In this document: piece after piece, positions 7,608 to 17,361 of the stretch | Position numbering within the stretch: position 1 is the stretch's first letter | How the letters are laid out: each line of letters starts with the position of its first letter | Source of the DNA: Bradyrhizobium frederickii | Lineage (GTDB): Bacteria > Pseudomonadota > Alphaproteobacteria > Rhizobiales > Xanthobacteraceae | NCBI RefSeq assembly: GCF_004570865.1 | Contig: NZ_SPQS01000006.1 | Location: forward strand, 1 to 64,000 | DNA: 64,000 bases | Reading direction: 5' to 3' | Notes under the pieces: generated by a model | The model's input: the letters and a program-made list of their open reading frames with translations, nothing else | Database searches by the model: none | Told to the model about the DNA's origin: nothing | Translations under genes and position numbers: made by a program

Positions 7608-9158
7608 TTACTTCTCGACATTCCAGAACACCGGGATGGCGGACGGTATCAGACCGCGCAAGGTCGCGCGATAGGCGGCCGGCTGCGCGAACTGGCCCCA
7701 GGGAATTCCGGGAGCCTGATCGTACATGACGGCCTGGATCTCGCCTGCGATCTTCTTGCGGTCCTCCTCGGCCGGCGCCTTGGCGAAGGCTTCCATCAAC
7801 GGCGTGATGCGCGCATCGCATTGCCAGCCGGTGAAGTCGGCGCAGTTGAAGGCAACCATCACATTGGTCAGCGGCGAGCCCAGATCGAAACCGCCGGCGT
7901 GAACGCCGTAGACGCTCCAGCCCTCCTTCTTGGCGCGGCGGGCCAGCACGCTCGCCCAGTCCATCACCTGCAGATCGACGTTGAAGCCGGCGGCCTTCAG
8001 CCGCTCGGCGAGCACCTGCGCCGAGACGCGCGGGGCTTCGAGATCGTTGGCCTGCATGACGACGACGGGCTCGCCGGCATATTTGGTCGCCTTCAGCGCG
8101 GCCTTCGCCGCCTCGATCGAGGGCTTCGCCGCCGCCTCGGTGCCGGCCTTGCTTTCATAGGTGGTGCCGCAGGTGAAGAACGTCGCGCAAGGCGTGGCGT
8201 ATTTGGCATCCAGCCCGAGCGCATCCAGCACTTCGCGCTGGTCGACCAGCTTCCACAGCACGCGCCGGATCGCGGGATCGTCGAACGGTTTGGACGCGGC
8301 GTTGAGGCGGTAGGCGCCTGCGAACATGTTGCCGCCGGTGAAGTTGACGAGCTTGACGCGGGAGTTCTTCTCCAACTGCGGCAATAGATCGAACGGGGCG
8401 TATTGCATGAAGTCGACTTCGCCGGCCTGCAGCGCGGAGGCTGCGGTCGCACCGTCAGGAATGACGCGGACCTCCAGCGTGTCGACATTGACGCGCTTGC
8501 CGCCGGCGAGGAAGTCGGCGGGCTCGGGGCGCGGTACATAGTCGGCGAACTTCTTCAGGATCATGCGATCGCCGGTGCGGTGATCGGCCTTGCTGTAGAC
8601 GAACGGGCCGGAACCGATGATCTCGGTGATGCGCTGGTCGCCGGGGGTCTTGGCGATGCGCTCGGGCATCATGAAGGCGACGGGGCTGACGGGATTGCCG
8701 AGCGCGTCGATGACGAGACCAGACGGCTGCTTCAACGTCAGCACGAAAGTCTTGGCATCGGTGGGTTCGAGCGACGCCGTGATCGCGAAGATGCGGCGGC
8801 CGAGCGCGCTGCGGGTGCCCCAGCGGCGCAGCGAGGCCACGCAGTCGGCCGCGGTGACCGGCTGGCCATCATGCCACTTCAGGCCATCGCGCAGGGTGAA
8901 ACTGTAGGTCAGGCCATCGGGCGAGACTTTCCAGTCCTGCACCATCTGCGGTTTGATGTCGTCCTTGGAGTCCTTCGCAAACAGCGTATCGAACACCATG
9001 TAGCCAAACGTGCGCGAAATATAGGCCGTGGAGAAATGCGGATCGAGGGTGACGATTTCCGCCTCGAGCACCGCGACGAGATTCCCCGCCGCATGCGCGG
9101 GCGCCGCGGCCAGCGCGAGGCCGAACAGCGCGGGGATCAAAGACTTGAGTTTGAACAT
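7608..9158 (-). CDS. Peptide/nickel-type ABC transporter substrate-binding protein
   Basis: The protein has 516 residues with a signal peptide (residues 1-23, ending PAHA) and the SBP_bac_5 fold: TLDPHFSTAYISR near the N-terminus, LKWHDGQPVTAADCVASL around residue 95, and a second lobe with many Trp residues. Such periplasmic proteins capture oligopeptides, opines or similar solutes for an ABC permease. No permease or ATPase gene lies beside it; the downstream partner is the GMC oxidoreductase, hinting that the imported solute may be its substrate (inference). Confidence 0.92.
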   Translation of the reverse strand: MFKLKSLIPALFGLALAAAPAHAAGNLVAVLEAEIVTLDPHFSTAYISRTFGYMVFDTLFAKDSKDDIKPQMVQDWKVSPDGLTYSFTLRDGLKWHDGQPVTAADCVASLRRWGTRSALGRRIFAITASLEPTDAKTFVLTLKQPSGLVIDALGNPVSPVAFMMPERIAKTPGDQRITEIIGSGPFVYSKADHRTGDRMILKKFADYVPRPEPADFLAGGKRVNVDTLEVRVIPDGATAASALQAGEVDFMQYAPFDLLPQLEKNSRVKLVNFTGGNMFAGAYRLNAASKPFDDPAIRRVLWKLVDQREVLDALGLDAKYATPCATFFTCGTTYESKAGTEAAAKPSIEAAKAALKATKYAGEPVVVMQANDLEAPRVSAQVLAERLKAAGFNVDLQVMDWASVLARRAKKEGWSVYGVHAGGFDLGSPLTNVMVAFNCADFTGWQCDARITPLMEAFAKAPAEEDRKKIAGEIQAVMYDQAPGIPWGQFAQPAAYRATLRGLIPSAIPVFWNVEK

Positions 9159-9278
9159 TGGTTTCTTCTTGCCTTGGCGAAACGGTTACGGTCGCCAGCA
9201 AAAAGCAATGTTCGTGCCCACACGGCAGAAGCACGTATGCGCACACGGCTATCAGCCGCGCGTTTGCGGCTACACCGT

Positions 9279-9388
9279 CGGTGTCATCGCCCGGCTTGAA
9301 CCGGGCGACCCAGTATTCCAGAGATCCTGCGATGATACGGAAAGGCCGCGGCGTACTGGATGCCCCGGTCAAGCCGGGGCATGACACC
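9279..9388. repeat. Paired palindromic intergenic repeats
   Basis: TCATCGCCCGGCTTGAACCG followed by GGCGACCCAGTATTCCAGAG forms one palindromic unit, and GTACTGGATGCCCCGGTCAA followed by GCCGGGGCATGACACC forms a second. The second matches the unit near 5990-6045, and a degenerate relative lies near 35,105-35,165. They occupy the gap between parC and the binding-protein gene. Confidence 0.65.
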
Positions 9389-9412
9389 TGTTGCGTGGCG
9401 ACGGCCTGCGCG

Positions 9413-11671
9413 CTACCCGATGCCCCGGCCGAACTTGTTCGACTTCGGGAAACCCTTCGGCGGCAGGCGGCCGGCGTCGGCGCGGGTGCCTTGCCACTCG
9501 CTGAGCTCCTTCATGGTCGCGGAGAATTCGCGGCCCGCGGAGTCCTTCCAGGTCAGGCCGGCCTTGGCCTCGAACACGGTCACGTCCGAGAGGCCGCCGT
9601 CCTTGTACTTCTGCAGGCGCACGCCGCGGCCGCGCGCCATTTCCGGCACCTGGTCGAGCGGGAAGACGAGCATCTTGCGGTTCTCGCCGATCACCGCGAC
9701 GGTGTCGCCGATCACCTCGGCGATCGCGCGCGCCTCGTTCGGCATGTCGACGTTGAGGACCTGCTTGCCCTTCTTGGTGGTGCCGACGCAATCGTCCTCG
9801 TTGACGACGAAACCCTGGCCCTCGTGGCTCGCGACCAGGAATTTCCGTCCGCCCTTGTTGACGAACAGCGCGACGGGCGCGGCCTCCTGCTCGAGGTCGA
9901 TGAACAGGCGGATCGGCTCGCCGTGACCGCGGCCGCCCGGCAGCTTGGCGACGTCGAGCGTGTAGAACTTGCCGTTGGTGGCGAGCAGCAGCAGCTTCGA
10001 GGTCGTCTCGGCGAAGAAGGCGAAGCCGAGCTTGTCGTCCTGCTTGAAGGCGAGCCCCGAGAGATCCTCGACATGGCCCTTCATGGTGCGGATCCAACCC
10101 TTGTCGGAGACGACGACGGTCACCGGCTCGCGCTCGACGAAGGCCTCCTCGATCGCGGCGAGATCGTGCTCGGGCGCGTCGGCAAAGGTGGTGCGGCGCT
10201 TGCCGAGCGGCGTCTTCGGCCCGAACATGTCGCGGACCTTGCCGACCTGCTCACTGACCTTCTTCCACTGCTCGGCCTCGGAGGCGAGCACCGCGTTGAT
10301 GCCCTTGAGCTCGTTGCGGAGGTTCTTGTCCTCGGTGCGGATCTCCATCTCCTCGAGCTTGCGCAAGGAGCGCAGGCGCATGTTGAGGATGGCTTCGGCC
10401 TGCACCTCGGTGAGCTTGAACGCCTTCATCAGCTCGGGCTTCGGCTCATCCTCGGTGCGGATGATCTTGATCACCTTGTCGATGTTCAGATAGGCGATCA
10501 GGAAGCCGCCGAGGACTTCCAGCCGGTGCTCGATCTGCGCCTTGCGGTAGTTGCTGCGGCGGATCAGGACGTCGCGCAGATGGTCGAGCCATTCGCGCAA
10601 GGCCTCTGCAAGGCCCACGACCCTGGGCACCTTGCCCTTGATCAGCACGTTGAGGTTCAGCGGGATCTTGTTTTCGAGCTCGGTCAGCCGGAACAGCGAT
10701 TCCATCATCAGCGCCGGATCGACGTTCTTCGATTTCGGCTCGATCACGATGCGGACGTCTTCGGCCGACTCGTCCCTGATGTCGCCGACCAGCGGCAGCT
10801 TCTTCTGGTCGAGCAGCTCGGCGACCTTCTCGATCAGGCGCGATTTCTGCACCAGGAAGGGAATTTCGGTGACGACGACGACCCAGGTGCCGCGTGCGCC
10901 CTCCTCCTGCTCCCACCTCGCCCGGACACGGAACGAGCCGCGGCCGGTGGCGTAGGCCTCGGCGATCGCCTGCTTGGAATCGACGATGATGCCCCCGGTC
11001 GGGAAGTCCGGGCCCTTCACCCATTTCAGCAGCGCCTTGGACTTCGCGTCGGGCTTCTCGATCAGGTGCAGCGCGGCGTCGCAAAGCTCGGCGGCGTTGT
11101 GCGGCGGGATCGAGGTGGCCATGCCGACGGCGATGCCCTGCGCACCGTTGGCGAGCAGGTTCGGGAAGCCGCCGGGCAGCACGACCGGCTCCTTCGACTG
11201 GCCGTCGTAATTGGCGCGGAATTCGACCCCGTCCTCGTCGATGCCGTCGAGCAGAAGCCGCGCGACGTCGGTCATGCGCGCTTCGGTGTAGCGGTAGGCG
11301 GCCGGGTTATCGCCGTCGATATTGCCGAAATTGCCCTGGCCGTCGACCAGCGGGTAGCGCGAGGAGAAATCCTGCGCGAGGCGCACCATGGCGTCGTAGA
11401 TCGCCTGGTCGCCGTGCGGATGGAACGAGCCCATCACGTCGCCGACGATCTTGGCGGATTTCTTGAAGGCCGTGCCCGGGTCGAGCCGGAGCAGGCGCAT
11501 GCCGTAGAGGATGCGGCGGTGGACCGGCTTCAGGCCGTCGCGCGCGTCCGGCAGCGCGCGGTGCATGATGGTGGAGAGCGCATAGGCGAGATAGCGCTCT
11601 TCCAACGCTTCACGCAGCGGCACCTCGTGAATTTCGGCCGGTTCTTCCGGCGGAACGATTCGTTTTCCCAT
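9413..11671 (-). CDS. parC: DNA topoisomerase IV subunit A
   Basis: The 752-residue protein contains the type IIA cleavage-reunion domain (about residues 20-480). [20 protein letters not shown] is followed by [17 protein letters not shown], and the catalytic tyrosine is Tyr128 in [10 protein letters not shown]. The C-terminal beta-pinwheel follows ([33 protein letters not shown]). It decatenates chromosomes with ParE, which is not in the window. A Gln occupies the position that aligns with the quinolone-contacting Ser of E. coli ParC. ATG 11671 is preferred. Confidence 0.96.
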   Translation of the reverse strand: MGKRIVPPEEPAEIHEVPLREALEERYLAYALSTIMHRALPDARDGLKPVHRRILYGMRLLRLDPGTAFKKSAKIVGDVMGSFHPHGDQAIYDAMVRLAQDFSSRYPLVDGQGNFGNIDGDNPAAYRYTEARMTDVARLLLDGIDEDGVEFRANYDGQSKEPVVLPGGFPNLLANGAQGIAVGMATSIPPHNAAELCDAALHLIEKPDAKSKALLKWVKGPDFPTGGIIVDSKQAIAEAYATGRGSFRVRARWEQEEGARGTWVVVVTEIPFLVQKSRLIEKVAELLDQKKLPLVGDIRDESAEDVRIVIEPKSKNVDPALMMESLFRLTELENKIPLNLNVLIKGKVPRVVGLAEALREWLDHLRDVLIRRSNYRKAQIEHRLEVLGGFLIAYLNIDKVIKIIRTEDEPKPELMKAFKLTEVQAEAILNMRLRSLRKLEEMEIRTEDKNLRNELKGINAVLASEAEQWKKVSEQVGKVRDMFGPKTPLGKRRTTFADAPEHDLAAIEEAFVEREPVTVVVSDKGWIRTMKGHVEDLSGLAFKQDDKLGFAFFAETTSKLLLLATNGKFYTLDVAKLPGGRGHGEPIRLFIDLEQEAAPVALFVNKGGRKFLVASHEGQGFVVNEDDCVGTTKKGKQVLNVDMPNEARAIAEVIGDTVAVIGENRKMLVFPLDQVPEMARGRGVRLQKYKDGGLSDVTVFEAKAGLTWKDSAGREFSATMKELSEWQGTRADAGRLPPKGFPKSNKFGRGIG

Positions 11672-11734
11672 GCCGCCCGGTTAAACCGTGGAAGGGAATC
11701 GGGCAAGGATGGATTGGTTCCCTGTGGGCGGTGG

Positions 11735-12010
11735 CTAGTGCCCTGCCCAGCCGGCCGTCACGGTCTGGGTCTTGTCCTGGGCCGGTGCCGGCGCATTGGT
11801 CAGGCAACGCCGGGCGGCCTCGATTTCAGCCTCCGTCGCCCCCTTCGACCGCGCCCATGTCTCTGCGGCGGCAGCGGAATATTTGGCCACATAGTACCGC
11901 ACGACGGTGCAGGATGCCCGGCGAAACACGCCGGGTTGCGGCTCGCCGGCCATGGCATCAGGCGCGAACGCGAACAGCGCCGCGGAAAAGGCGAATCCCC
12001 TGATCAACAT
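11735..12010 (-). CDS. Small secreted protein of unknown function
   Basis: This 91-residue protein has a signal peptide (residues 1-21, ending PDAMA) and two cysteines in the mature part (ASCTVVRYYVAKYS and AARRCLTNA), which could form one disulfide. It lies between recO and parC on the same strand. Similar short alanine-rich periplasmic proteins occur in Bradyrhizobium. No family was recognised. Confidence 0.7.
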   Translation of the reverse strand: MLIRGFAFSAALFAFAPDAMAGEPQPGVFRRASCTVVRYYVAKYSAAAAETWARSKGATEAEIEAARRCLTNAPAPAQDKTQTVTAGWAGH

Positions 12011-12111
12011 TTAGGCTGTCCCCGTTGTGGAACCCAAGGGCGAACTCGATGACCCCGATTTCGTTCCCGTGGAACTCAGCATCAGAGGAGCAATGCAGAG
12101 TTCCGTTTCGC

Positions 12112-12864
12112 TCATGGCGCGGGAATCGCGGCCCTCGCCTGTTGCCGGATCAGGGCGTTGATGAAGCCCGCGCGCGCGTCGGAATGGCCCTGCCCCCGCG
12201 GCTCCAGCACGTGACGCAGCAGGAACAGGCCGGTGAGTCGAAAGCCGTCCTGGAGATCCTGCTCGGTCAGGTCGCTGGCGGTTTCGCCCTGACGCAGAAA
12301 CGGCGGCAGGCGCAACAGGCGGTCACGCCAGGGCTCGCCCGCGCTGCGCGATACGGCGCCGCCGGATTTCGGCGAGACGTAGATCAGTTCGGCGGTCTCG
12401 CCGGTCACCGCACAATTTTCCAGCGCCAGCCCGAAGCCGAGCTCGGCAAGCATTGCCAGCTCGAAATGGATGAGGTGCACGGCGGCGCTCCCGATGTCCT
12501 CGAAATCGTCGAGCGAATGCTCGAGCAGCGCAAAGATCTCCTCGTGCGGATCGCGCTCCGGCAGCAGGCGCGCGATCGAGGCGAGATGGGTGACGCCGTA
12601 GACGCCGTGGGACGATCCGAGCAGCGTGGCCGCGCGCAGCTTCAGGCCTTCGATCGTATAGGTGCCGAGATGCTCGTCGAGCCGCGCCCGCCAGACCGCG
12701 CTGACGCTGTTCCCCGGCTGCAAAAGCGGCCGCATCCGCGAACTGGCGCCGCCGCGCACGAGGCCGAGATGCCGGCCGTGCGCGCGCGTCAGGAGCTCGA
12801 CGATGGCGCTGGATTCGCCATGCCGCCGCACCCCCAGCACGATGCCTTCGTCGGTCCATTCCAT
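12112..12864 (-). CDS. recO: DNA repair protein RecO
   Basis: The 250-residue protein shows the RecO N-terminal OB-fold ([20 protein letters not shown], then [15 protein letters not shown]) and a helical C-terminal domain (about 80-240). RecO loads RecA onto SSB-coated single-stranded DNA with RecR in the RecF pathway. The length is normal for the family. The Cys4 zinc finger seen in some RecO proteins is not present. It follows era and a small membrane-protein gene on the same strand, as in related rhizobia. Confidence 0.93.
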   Translation of the reverse strand: MEWTDEGIVLGVRRHGESSAIVELLTRAHGRHLGLVRGGASSRMRPLLQPGNSVSAVWRARLDEHLGTYTIEGLKLRAATLLGSSHGVYGVTHLASIARLLPERDPHEEIFALLEHSLDDFEDIGSAAVHLIHFELAMLAELGFGLALENCAVTGETAELIYVSPKSGGAVSRSAGEPWRDRLLRLPPFLRQGETASDLTEQDLQDGFRLTGLFLLRHVLEPRGQGHSDARAGFINALIRQQARAAIPAP

Positions 12865-12893
12865 GGGGGAAGCTTATCGCATTTCGAGCGGCC

Positions 12894-12987
12894 GTAGGGT
12901 GGGCAAAGCGAAGCGTGCCCACGGATTTGATCGACGGCGCACGATGGTGGGCACGGCGCGCGAAGAGCGCGCCTTTGCCCACCCTAC
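12894..12987. repeat. Palindromic intergenic repeat (GTAGGGTGGGCAAAG type)
   Basis: GTAGGGTGGGCAAAG at 12894-12908 is the exact inverted complement of CTTTGCCCACCCTAC at 12973-12987, with GTGCCCACG and GTGGGCACG forming inner arms. I recognise this as a common dispersed palindrome in Bradyrhizobium/Rhodopseudomonas intergenic DNA. It lies between recO and the upstream membrane-protein gene. Confidence 0.75.
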
Positions 12988-13003
12988 GGCAGCGTGCAAG
13001 TCG

Positions 13004-13384
13004 CTACGCGTTGAACCAGCCCTGCGCGTCGCCGGTGAAGGAGAAATACAGGCCCATCGTGGTCAGCGCGCAGGAAACGATCTCGATGGCGCTGTCGAGC
13101 TCCAAGCCCTTCACGCCGATGATCTGGCCGAGCGAGATGACCGACAGCACGAGCGCGGCCGCGAGCACCCAGCGCGGCCAGTTCTTGCGCCCATGCGCGG
13201 CCAGCCGGACGAAATAGAGAAGGAGCAGGATCATGCCGCCGGCGAGCAAGGTCCCCGTCATGATCATCTGCTCGGTCATCTCGGCATTGGGCGTGCGGTC
13301 CTGCGCCGCAACGGACAAGGCGTCCAGCATCAACGATGCATAGAGCAGCGCTTCGAAGCGCCTGACGTTGCTGGGCACGCTCAT
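13004..13384 (-). CDS. Small integral membrane protein of unknown function
   Basis: The protein has 126 residues with about three hydrophobic helices (near residues 42-61, 71-90 and 100-117) separated by basic loops (RLAAHGRKNWPRW). It ends GDAQGWFNA. It lies directly downstream of era on the same strand, about 20 bases after that stop, and is probably part of the lepB-rnc-era transcript. Function is unknown. Confidence 0.75.
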   Translation of the reverse strand: MSVPSNVRRFEALLYASLMLDALSVAAQDRTPNAEMTEQMIMTGTLLAGGMILLLLYFVRLAAHGRKNWPRWVLAAALVLSVISLGQIIGVKGLELDSAIEIVSCALTTMGLYFSFTGDAQGWFNA

Positions 13385-13405
13385 CGGATACCGATCTTTT
13401 CTTGG

Positions 13406-14332
13406 TTATTCTCTCGGAAAGTCCAGACCCATCTCGCGGTAGCGATCGGGATCGTCGCCCCAGTTCTCGCGCACCTTGACGAACAGGAACAGATGCACCG
13501 GCACGTCCAGGATCTGCATCAGCTCTTTCCGCGAGTCCGCGCCGATCGACTTGATGGTGGCGCCGCCCTTGCCGAGCACGATCTTGCGCTGGCTTTCGCG
13601 CTCGACGAAGATCGTCTGCTCGATCCGCACCGACTTGTCCTTGCGCTCCTCCCACTTGTCGGTCTCGACCGTGGACTGGTAGGGCAGTTCCTGGTGCAGC
13701 TTCTGATAGATCTTCTCGCGCGTGATCTCGGCCGCCAGCTGCCGCATCGGCGCGTCCGACATCTGGTCCTCGGGGTAGAGGAACGGACCCGCCGGCACCA
13801 TCTCGGCGAGCGTCGTGCGGAGATCGTCGACGCCGTCGCCCGAGATCGCCGCGATCATGAAGGTGCGCGCGAACTTCATGCGCTCGTTGGCGGCCTGCGC
13901 CAGCGCCAGCAGCTTCTCGCGCTGGACCAGGTCGACCTTGTTGATGACGAGGATCTTCTCGTGATTGACGCTGGCGGCCTTGGTGAGGATCGCCTCGGCC
14001 TCCTCGTCGATGCCGGTCTTGGCATCGAGCAGCACGCAGACGAGATCGGCGTCATGCGCCCCGCTCCAGGCGGTGGAGACCATGGCGCGGTCGAGCCGCC
14101 GCTTCGGCAAGAAGATGCCGGGCGTGTCGACCAGGATGATCTGCGCGTTGTTCTCGATCACGATGCCGCGGATCAGCGCGCGCGTGGTCTGCACCTTGCG
14201 CGAGACGATCGTGACCTTGGCACCGACCAGCGCATTGACCAGGGTGGACTTGCCGACATTCGGCGCGCCGATCAGCGCAACGAAGCCGCAGCGCGTCGCA
14301 ACGGGCGCCTCGCCGCTTGCCTCAGCCGTCAT
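13406..14332 (-). CDS. era: GTPase Era
   Basis: The protein has 308 residues from the ATG at 14332. It has the G1 P-loop GAPNVGKST, G3 DTPG, G4 NKVD, and the C-terminal KH RNA-binding domain with GKGGATIKSIG. Era is an essential GTPase for 16S rRNA maturation and 30S assembly at the membrane. The frame continues to a TTG at 14359, but the ATG overlaps the rnc stop by 11 bases and suits the operon. rnc-era coupling is the conserved arrangement. Confidence 0.95.
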   Translation of the reverse strand: MTAEASGEAPVATRCGFVALIGAPNVGKSTLVNALVGAKVTIVSRKVQTTRALIRGIVIENNAQIILVDTPGIFLPKRRLDRAMVSTAWSGAHDADLVCVLLDAKTGIDEEAEAILTKAASVNHEKILVINKVDLVQREKLLALAQAANERMKFARTFMIAAISGDGVDDLRTTLAEMVPAGPFLYPEDQMSDAPMRQLAAEITREKIYQKLHQELPYQSTVETDKWEERKDKSVRIEQTIFVERESQRKIVLGKGGATIKSIGADSRKELMQILDVPVHLFLFVKVRENWGDDPDRYREMGLDFPRE

Positions 14333-15137
14333 TGCTGCCGCCGACGCCTTCGCGTTCAATCATCACCGAAGCTGCTACCTTTTCTGCCGCGCGCTTGCTG
14401 CCGCCAATGCCCTCGGCCGGCGCGAGGCCCGGCAGGTCGACGGCGACGCGGAACTGCGGATCGTGATGCGGGCCGGTGCGCTCGACCTCGCGGTAGACCG
14501 GCGTCGGCAGCCCCTTGCCTTGCGCCCATTCCTGCAGCACGGTCTTGGGATCGCGCAACGGACGGCGCGGCTTGTGCATGCGCTCGGTCCAGTTGCGCCT
14601 GACGAACTCGGACGCCGCTGCGTAGCCCCCATCGAGGAAGACGGCGCCGATCACGGCCTCGCAGATGTCGCCAAGGATGGATTTGCGCAGGCGGGCATCG
14701 GCGCTGGAGCCGACCGAGCCGAGCTTGATGTCGTCGAGCAGGCCGAGCGACTTGGCGACGTCGGCGCAGCTTTCCTTGCGCACGAGCTCGGCAAGACGCT
14801 TGGAGAGCTCGCCCTCGTCGGCGTTCGGGAAGGCGTGATAGAGCATGTCGGAGACGACGAGCCCGAGCACGTGGTCGCCGAGGAATTCCAGGCGCTGGTA
14901 GCTGTCGCCGCGCTTGCGCCCGGACTTCAGCGCCGAGACATGCGTGATCGCCTGCATCAGCATGTTCGGGTCGGTGAAGCTGTGGCCGATGCGCGCCTCG
15001 AGCGCCGCATTCGCATCGGTGCCCTTGGCCTTGCGCGCCCGCTTCTTCTTGGCAGGCGTCTTCGGTGCAGCTTCGCTCTCAGGAGCGGCTTGCGCCTCGG
15101 TCGGTTGGATGGCGATGTCCTTGGCTTCGTCTTTCAT
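14322..15137 (-). CDS. rnc: Ribonuclease III
   Basis: The 271-residue protein has an extra N-terminal Lys/Ala/Pro-rich arm (about residues 1-45), then the RNase III domain with the signature RLEFLGDHVLGLVVSDML and acidic catalytic residues (ILGDICEAVIGAVFLDGG), and a C-terminal double-stranded RNA-binding domain. It cleaves rRNA precursors and structured mRNAs. The ATG at 15135-15137 overlaps the lepB stop in a 4-base ATGA, which is why the longer frame from 15176 is not used. Confidence 0.95.
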   Translation of the reverse strand: MKDEAKDIAIQPTEAQAAPESEAAPKTPAKKKRARKAKGTDANAALEARIGHSFTDPNMLMQAITHVSALKSGRKRGDSYQRLEFLGDHVLGLVVSDMLYHAFPNADEGELSKRLAELVRKESCADVAKSLGLLDDIKLGSVGSSADARLRKSILGDICEAVIGAVFLDGGYAAASEFVRRNWTERMHKPRRPLRDPKTVLQEWAQGKGLPTPVYREVERTGPHHDPQFRVAVDLPGLAPAEGIGGSKRAAEKVAASVMIEREGVGGSNDG

Positions 15138-15898
15138 CGAACGATTTTGAAGAAGCGATTCCAGCGTACCGCCCACGGCCAGCGCCAGAACATCCAGGCA
15201 TGCTCGCCTTCGGCGATGGAGAAGAAGATCATCTGGGCGCGGCCGATCAGATTCTCCTTCGGCACATAGCCGACCTGGCCGAGAAAGCGGCTATCGGTGG
15301 AGTTGTCGCGGTTGTCGCCCATCATGAAGAAATGGCCTGACGGCACGGTGTAGACGTTGGTGTTGTCCACGTATCCGTTGTCGGCGCAGTCGAGCGTCTC
15401 ATAGGATACGCCGTTCGGCAGTGTTTCCTTCCAGCGCTTCACCCGGGAGATGCCGCCGCCTTCCGAGCCGCAGGGCTCCTCGCCGACATATTCGCTCATC
15501 CGCTGCCGCTCGACCGGCGCGTCGTTGATGTAGAGCAGCCCGTCCCGCATCTGGATGCGGTCGCCGGGAAGGCCGATCACGCGCTTGATGTAGTCGGTGG
15601 AATCGTCCTTCGGCAGGCGAAACACGACGATGTCGCCGCGGTCTGGGTCCGAGCCCCAGATCCGCCCCGAGAACAGCGGCGGCGAGAACGGAATCGAATA
15701 ATGGCTGTAGCCGTAGGAATATTTCGAGACGAACAGATAGTCGCCGACCAGCAGCGTCGCCTTCATCGAGCCGGACGGGATGTTGAAGGGCTGGAACAGG
15801 AAAGTTCGGATCACCAGCGCGATCAGGAGAGCATGGATCACGACTCGGATCGTTTCGCCGACGCCGCTCTCAGTTTTCGTTCCCGAAGTCACGCTCAT
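15134..15898 (-). CDS. lepB: Signal peptidase I
   Basis: This 254-residue protein has one N-terminal transmembrane helix (about residues 15-36) and the Ser-Lys dyad: Ser44 in IPSGSMKATLLVGD and Lys105 in DYIKRVIGLPGD. GHFFMMGDNRDNSTDSR is the conserved signal peptidase box E. It removes signal peptides from exported proteins at the periplasmic face. It is the first gene of the lepB-rnc-era run, linked to rnc by an ATGA overlap. Confidence 0.96.
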   Translation of the reverse strand: MSVTSGTKTESGVGETIRVVIHALLIALVIRTFLFQPFNIPSGSMKATLLVGDYLFVSKYSYGYSHYSIPFSPPLFSGRIWGSDPDRGDIVVFRLPKDDSTDYIKRVIGLPGDRIQMRDGLLYINDAPVERQRMSEYVGEEPCGSEGGGISRVKRWKETLPNGVSYETLDCADNGYVDNTNVYTVPSGHFFMMGDNRDNSTDSRFLGQVGYVPKENLIGRAQMIFFSIAEGEHAWMFWRWPWAVRWNRFFKIVR

Positions 15899-16147
15899 TG
15901 CTCTCTCAATTCCGGCCGGCGATCACAGAGCGCCCTCCTCCCGCGAACGGCCCTCCGGTTCGCGGCGCAAGGAGATTGTCCTGATTCTGACAGTGAGGGC
16001 CAATTCCGGCGTAAAGCCGAACTCGCCCAGGCTGATTTGCGTCCGCGGACTTTTAGACGGTTGTCGGAGGCCACGCAATCAAGGATCGCATCAAAACTGG
16101 GTAAGATATTGATTTACAACGAAGATCACAAAATCCACGACGTCGCG

Positions 16148-16567
16148 TCAGGGTTTCGGCAGCGGGACGGCGGAAATGATGACGAAGGCCTGCGCCAGCG
16201 GCCAGTCGTCGGTGATCGACACGTCGATCCGGGCCTCGAACCCCTCCGGCGTCAGGGCCTGGAGCCGGGCCAGGGCGCCCCCGGTCAGCTGCATCGTCGG
16301 CCGCCCGCCCGGCAGGTTGACCACCCCCATATCGCGCCACCAGACGCCGCGCCGGATCCCAGTGCCGAGCGCCTTGGAGCAGGCCTCCTTGGCGGCGAAG
16401 CGCTTGGCGTAGGTCGCCACCACCATCTTCTCGTTCTTGGCGCGGCGCTCCGCCTTGGCCCGCTCCGCCGCGGTGAAGATGCGGTCGAGGAAGCGCTCGC
16501 CATGGCGCTCGATCACCTTGGCGACGCGGGTGATGTCGATCAGGTCGGAGCCGATGCCGATGATCAT
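16148..16567 (-). CDS. acpS: Holo-[acyl-carrier-protein] synthase
   Basis: The 139-residue protein has the 4'-phosphopantetheinyl transferase motifs: Asp8 in GIGSDLIDI and Glu61 in [16 protein letters not shown], both Mg-binding. It transfers phosphopantetheine from CoA to ACP, activating fatty acid synthesis. Its ATG overlaps the pdxJ stop in ATGA (16564-16567), so the two are translationally coupled. The length is normal for the family. Confidence 0.95.
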   Translation of the reverse strand: MIIGIGSDLIDITRVAKVIERHGERFLDRIFTAAERAKAERRAKNEKMVVATYAKRFAAKEACSKALGTGIRRGVWWRDMGVVNLPGGRPTMQLTGGALARLQALTPEGFEARIDVSITDDWPLAQAFVIISAVPLPKP

Positions 16568-17316
16568 GCCCGGCTCCGGCCGCGATCCATCGCCGCACGC
16601 ATGCTGCGCACCGTCTCGGCCAGCCCCACGAACAGCGCTTCGCCGATCATGTAGTAGCCGATGTTGAGCTCCATGATCTCAGGCAGGGCCGCGATCGTCT
16701 CCGCGGTCGCGTAGTCGAGCCCGTGCCCGGCGTGGACCTCGAGCCCCGCAGCCTTGGCCAACTTCACTCCCGCCACGATCCGCCGCCATTCGGCCTCGGC
16801 CTTGGCGGTGTGGCCGTCGACCACAGCGTCGCACCAGGCGCCGGTGTGGATCTCGATCACCGGCGCGCGCAGCCGCGCCGCCATCTCGATCTGGGCGGGA
16901 TCGGCGGCGATGAACAGGGAGACCCGAATACCGGCATCGCTCAGCCGTGCGATACAGGGCGCGAGCGCTTTGTGCTGGCCGACCACATCCAGCCCGCCTT
17001 CGGTGGTCACCTCCTGCCGGCGCTCCGGCACCAGGCACACCGCATGCGGCCTGGTGGCGAGCGAGATGCGCATCATGTCGTCGGTCGCCGCCATCTCGAA
17101 ATTGAGCGGCTTGGAGATCTCGGCCTTCAGCCGCGCCATGTCCTCGTCGCGGATGTGCCGGCGATCCTCGCGCAAATGGGCGGTGATGCCGTCGGCGCCG
17201 GCCTCGATCGCCAGGAGCGCCGCCCGCACCGGATCGGGATGGCGGCCGCCGCGCGCGTTACGCACGGTTGCGACGTGATCGATATTGACGCCGAGGCGAA
17301 GCGGAGAAGCAGGCAT
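16564..17316 (-). CDS. pdxJ: Pyridoxine 5'-phosphate synthase
   Basis: The protein has about 250 residues and begins [19 protein letters not shown], the PdxJ signature. It is followed by [14 protein letters not shown] and a TIM barrel ending [16 protein letters not shown]. It condenses 1-deoxyxylulose 5-phosphate with 3-amino-2-oxopropyl phosphate to pyridoxine 5'-phosphate. A GTG at 17328 is an alternative start four codons upstream; neither has a clear ribosome binding site. It lies between rsh and acpS, the order seen in related rhizobia. Confidence 0.95.
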   Translation of the reverse strand: MPASPLRLGVNIDHVATVRNARGGRHPDPVRAALLAIEAGADGITAHLREDRRHIRDEDMARLKAEISKPLNFEMAATDDMMRISLATRPHAVCLVPERRQEVTTEGGLDVVGQHKALAPCIARLSDAGIRVSLFIAADPAQIEMAARLRAPVIEIHTGAWCDAVVDGHTAKAEAEWRRIVAGVKLAKAAGLEVHAGHGLDYATAETIAALPEIMELNIGYYMIGEALFVGLAETVRSMRAAMDRGRSRA

Positions 17317-17361
17317 TTCAGAGCTCACGAAATCGGAGGAACCGGCGCATGCGAGATGCGC

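Noticed and set aside
5762..7729. A 655-codon plus-strand open frame over the repeat region and GMC gene
   Set aside because: It is antisense to the GMC oxidoreductase for most of its length and starts in repeat DNA.
9158..12052. A 964-codon plus-strand open frame opposite parC
   Set aside because: It is antisense to parC with complete topoisomerase motifs on the other strand, and its product is a His/Arg/Ala-rich shadow typical of high-GC coding DNA.
15899..16147. Possible gene between acpS and lepB
   Set aside because: Only short frames without a ribosome binding site are present; it is treated as intergenic promoter DNA.
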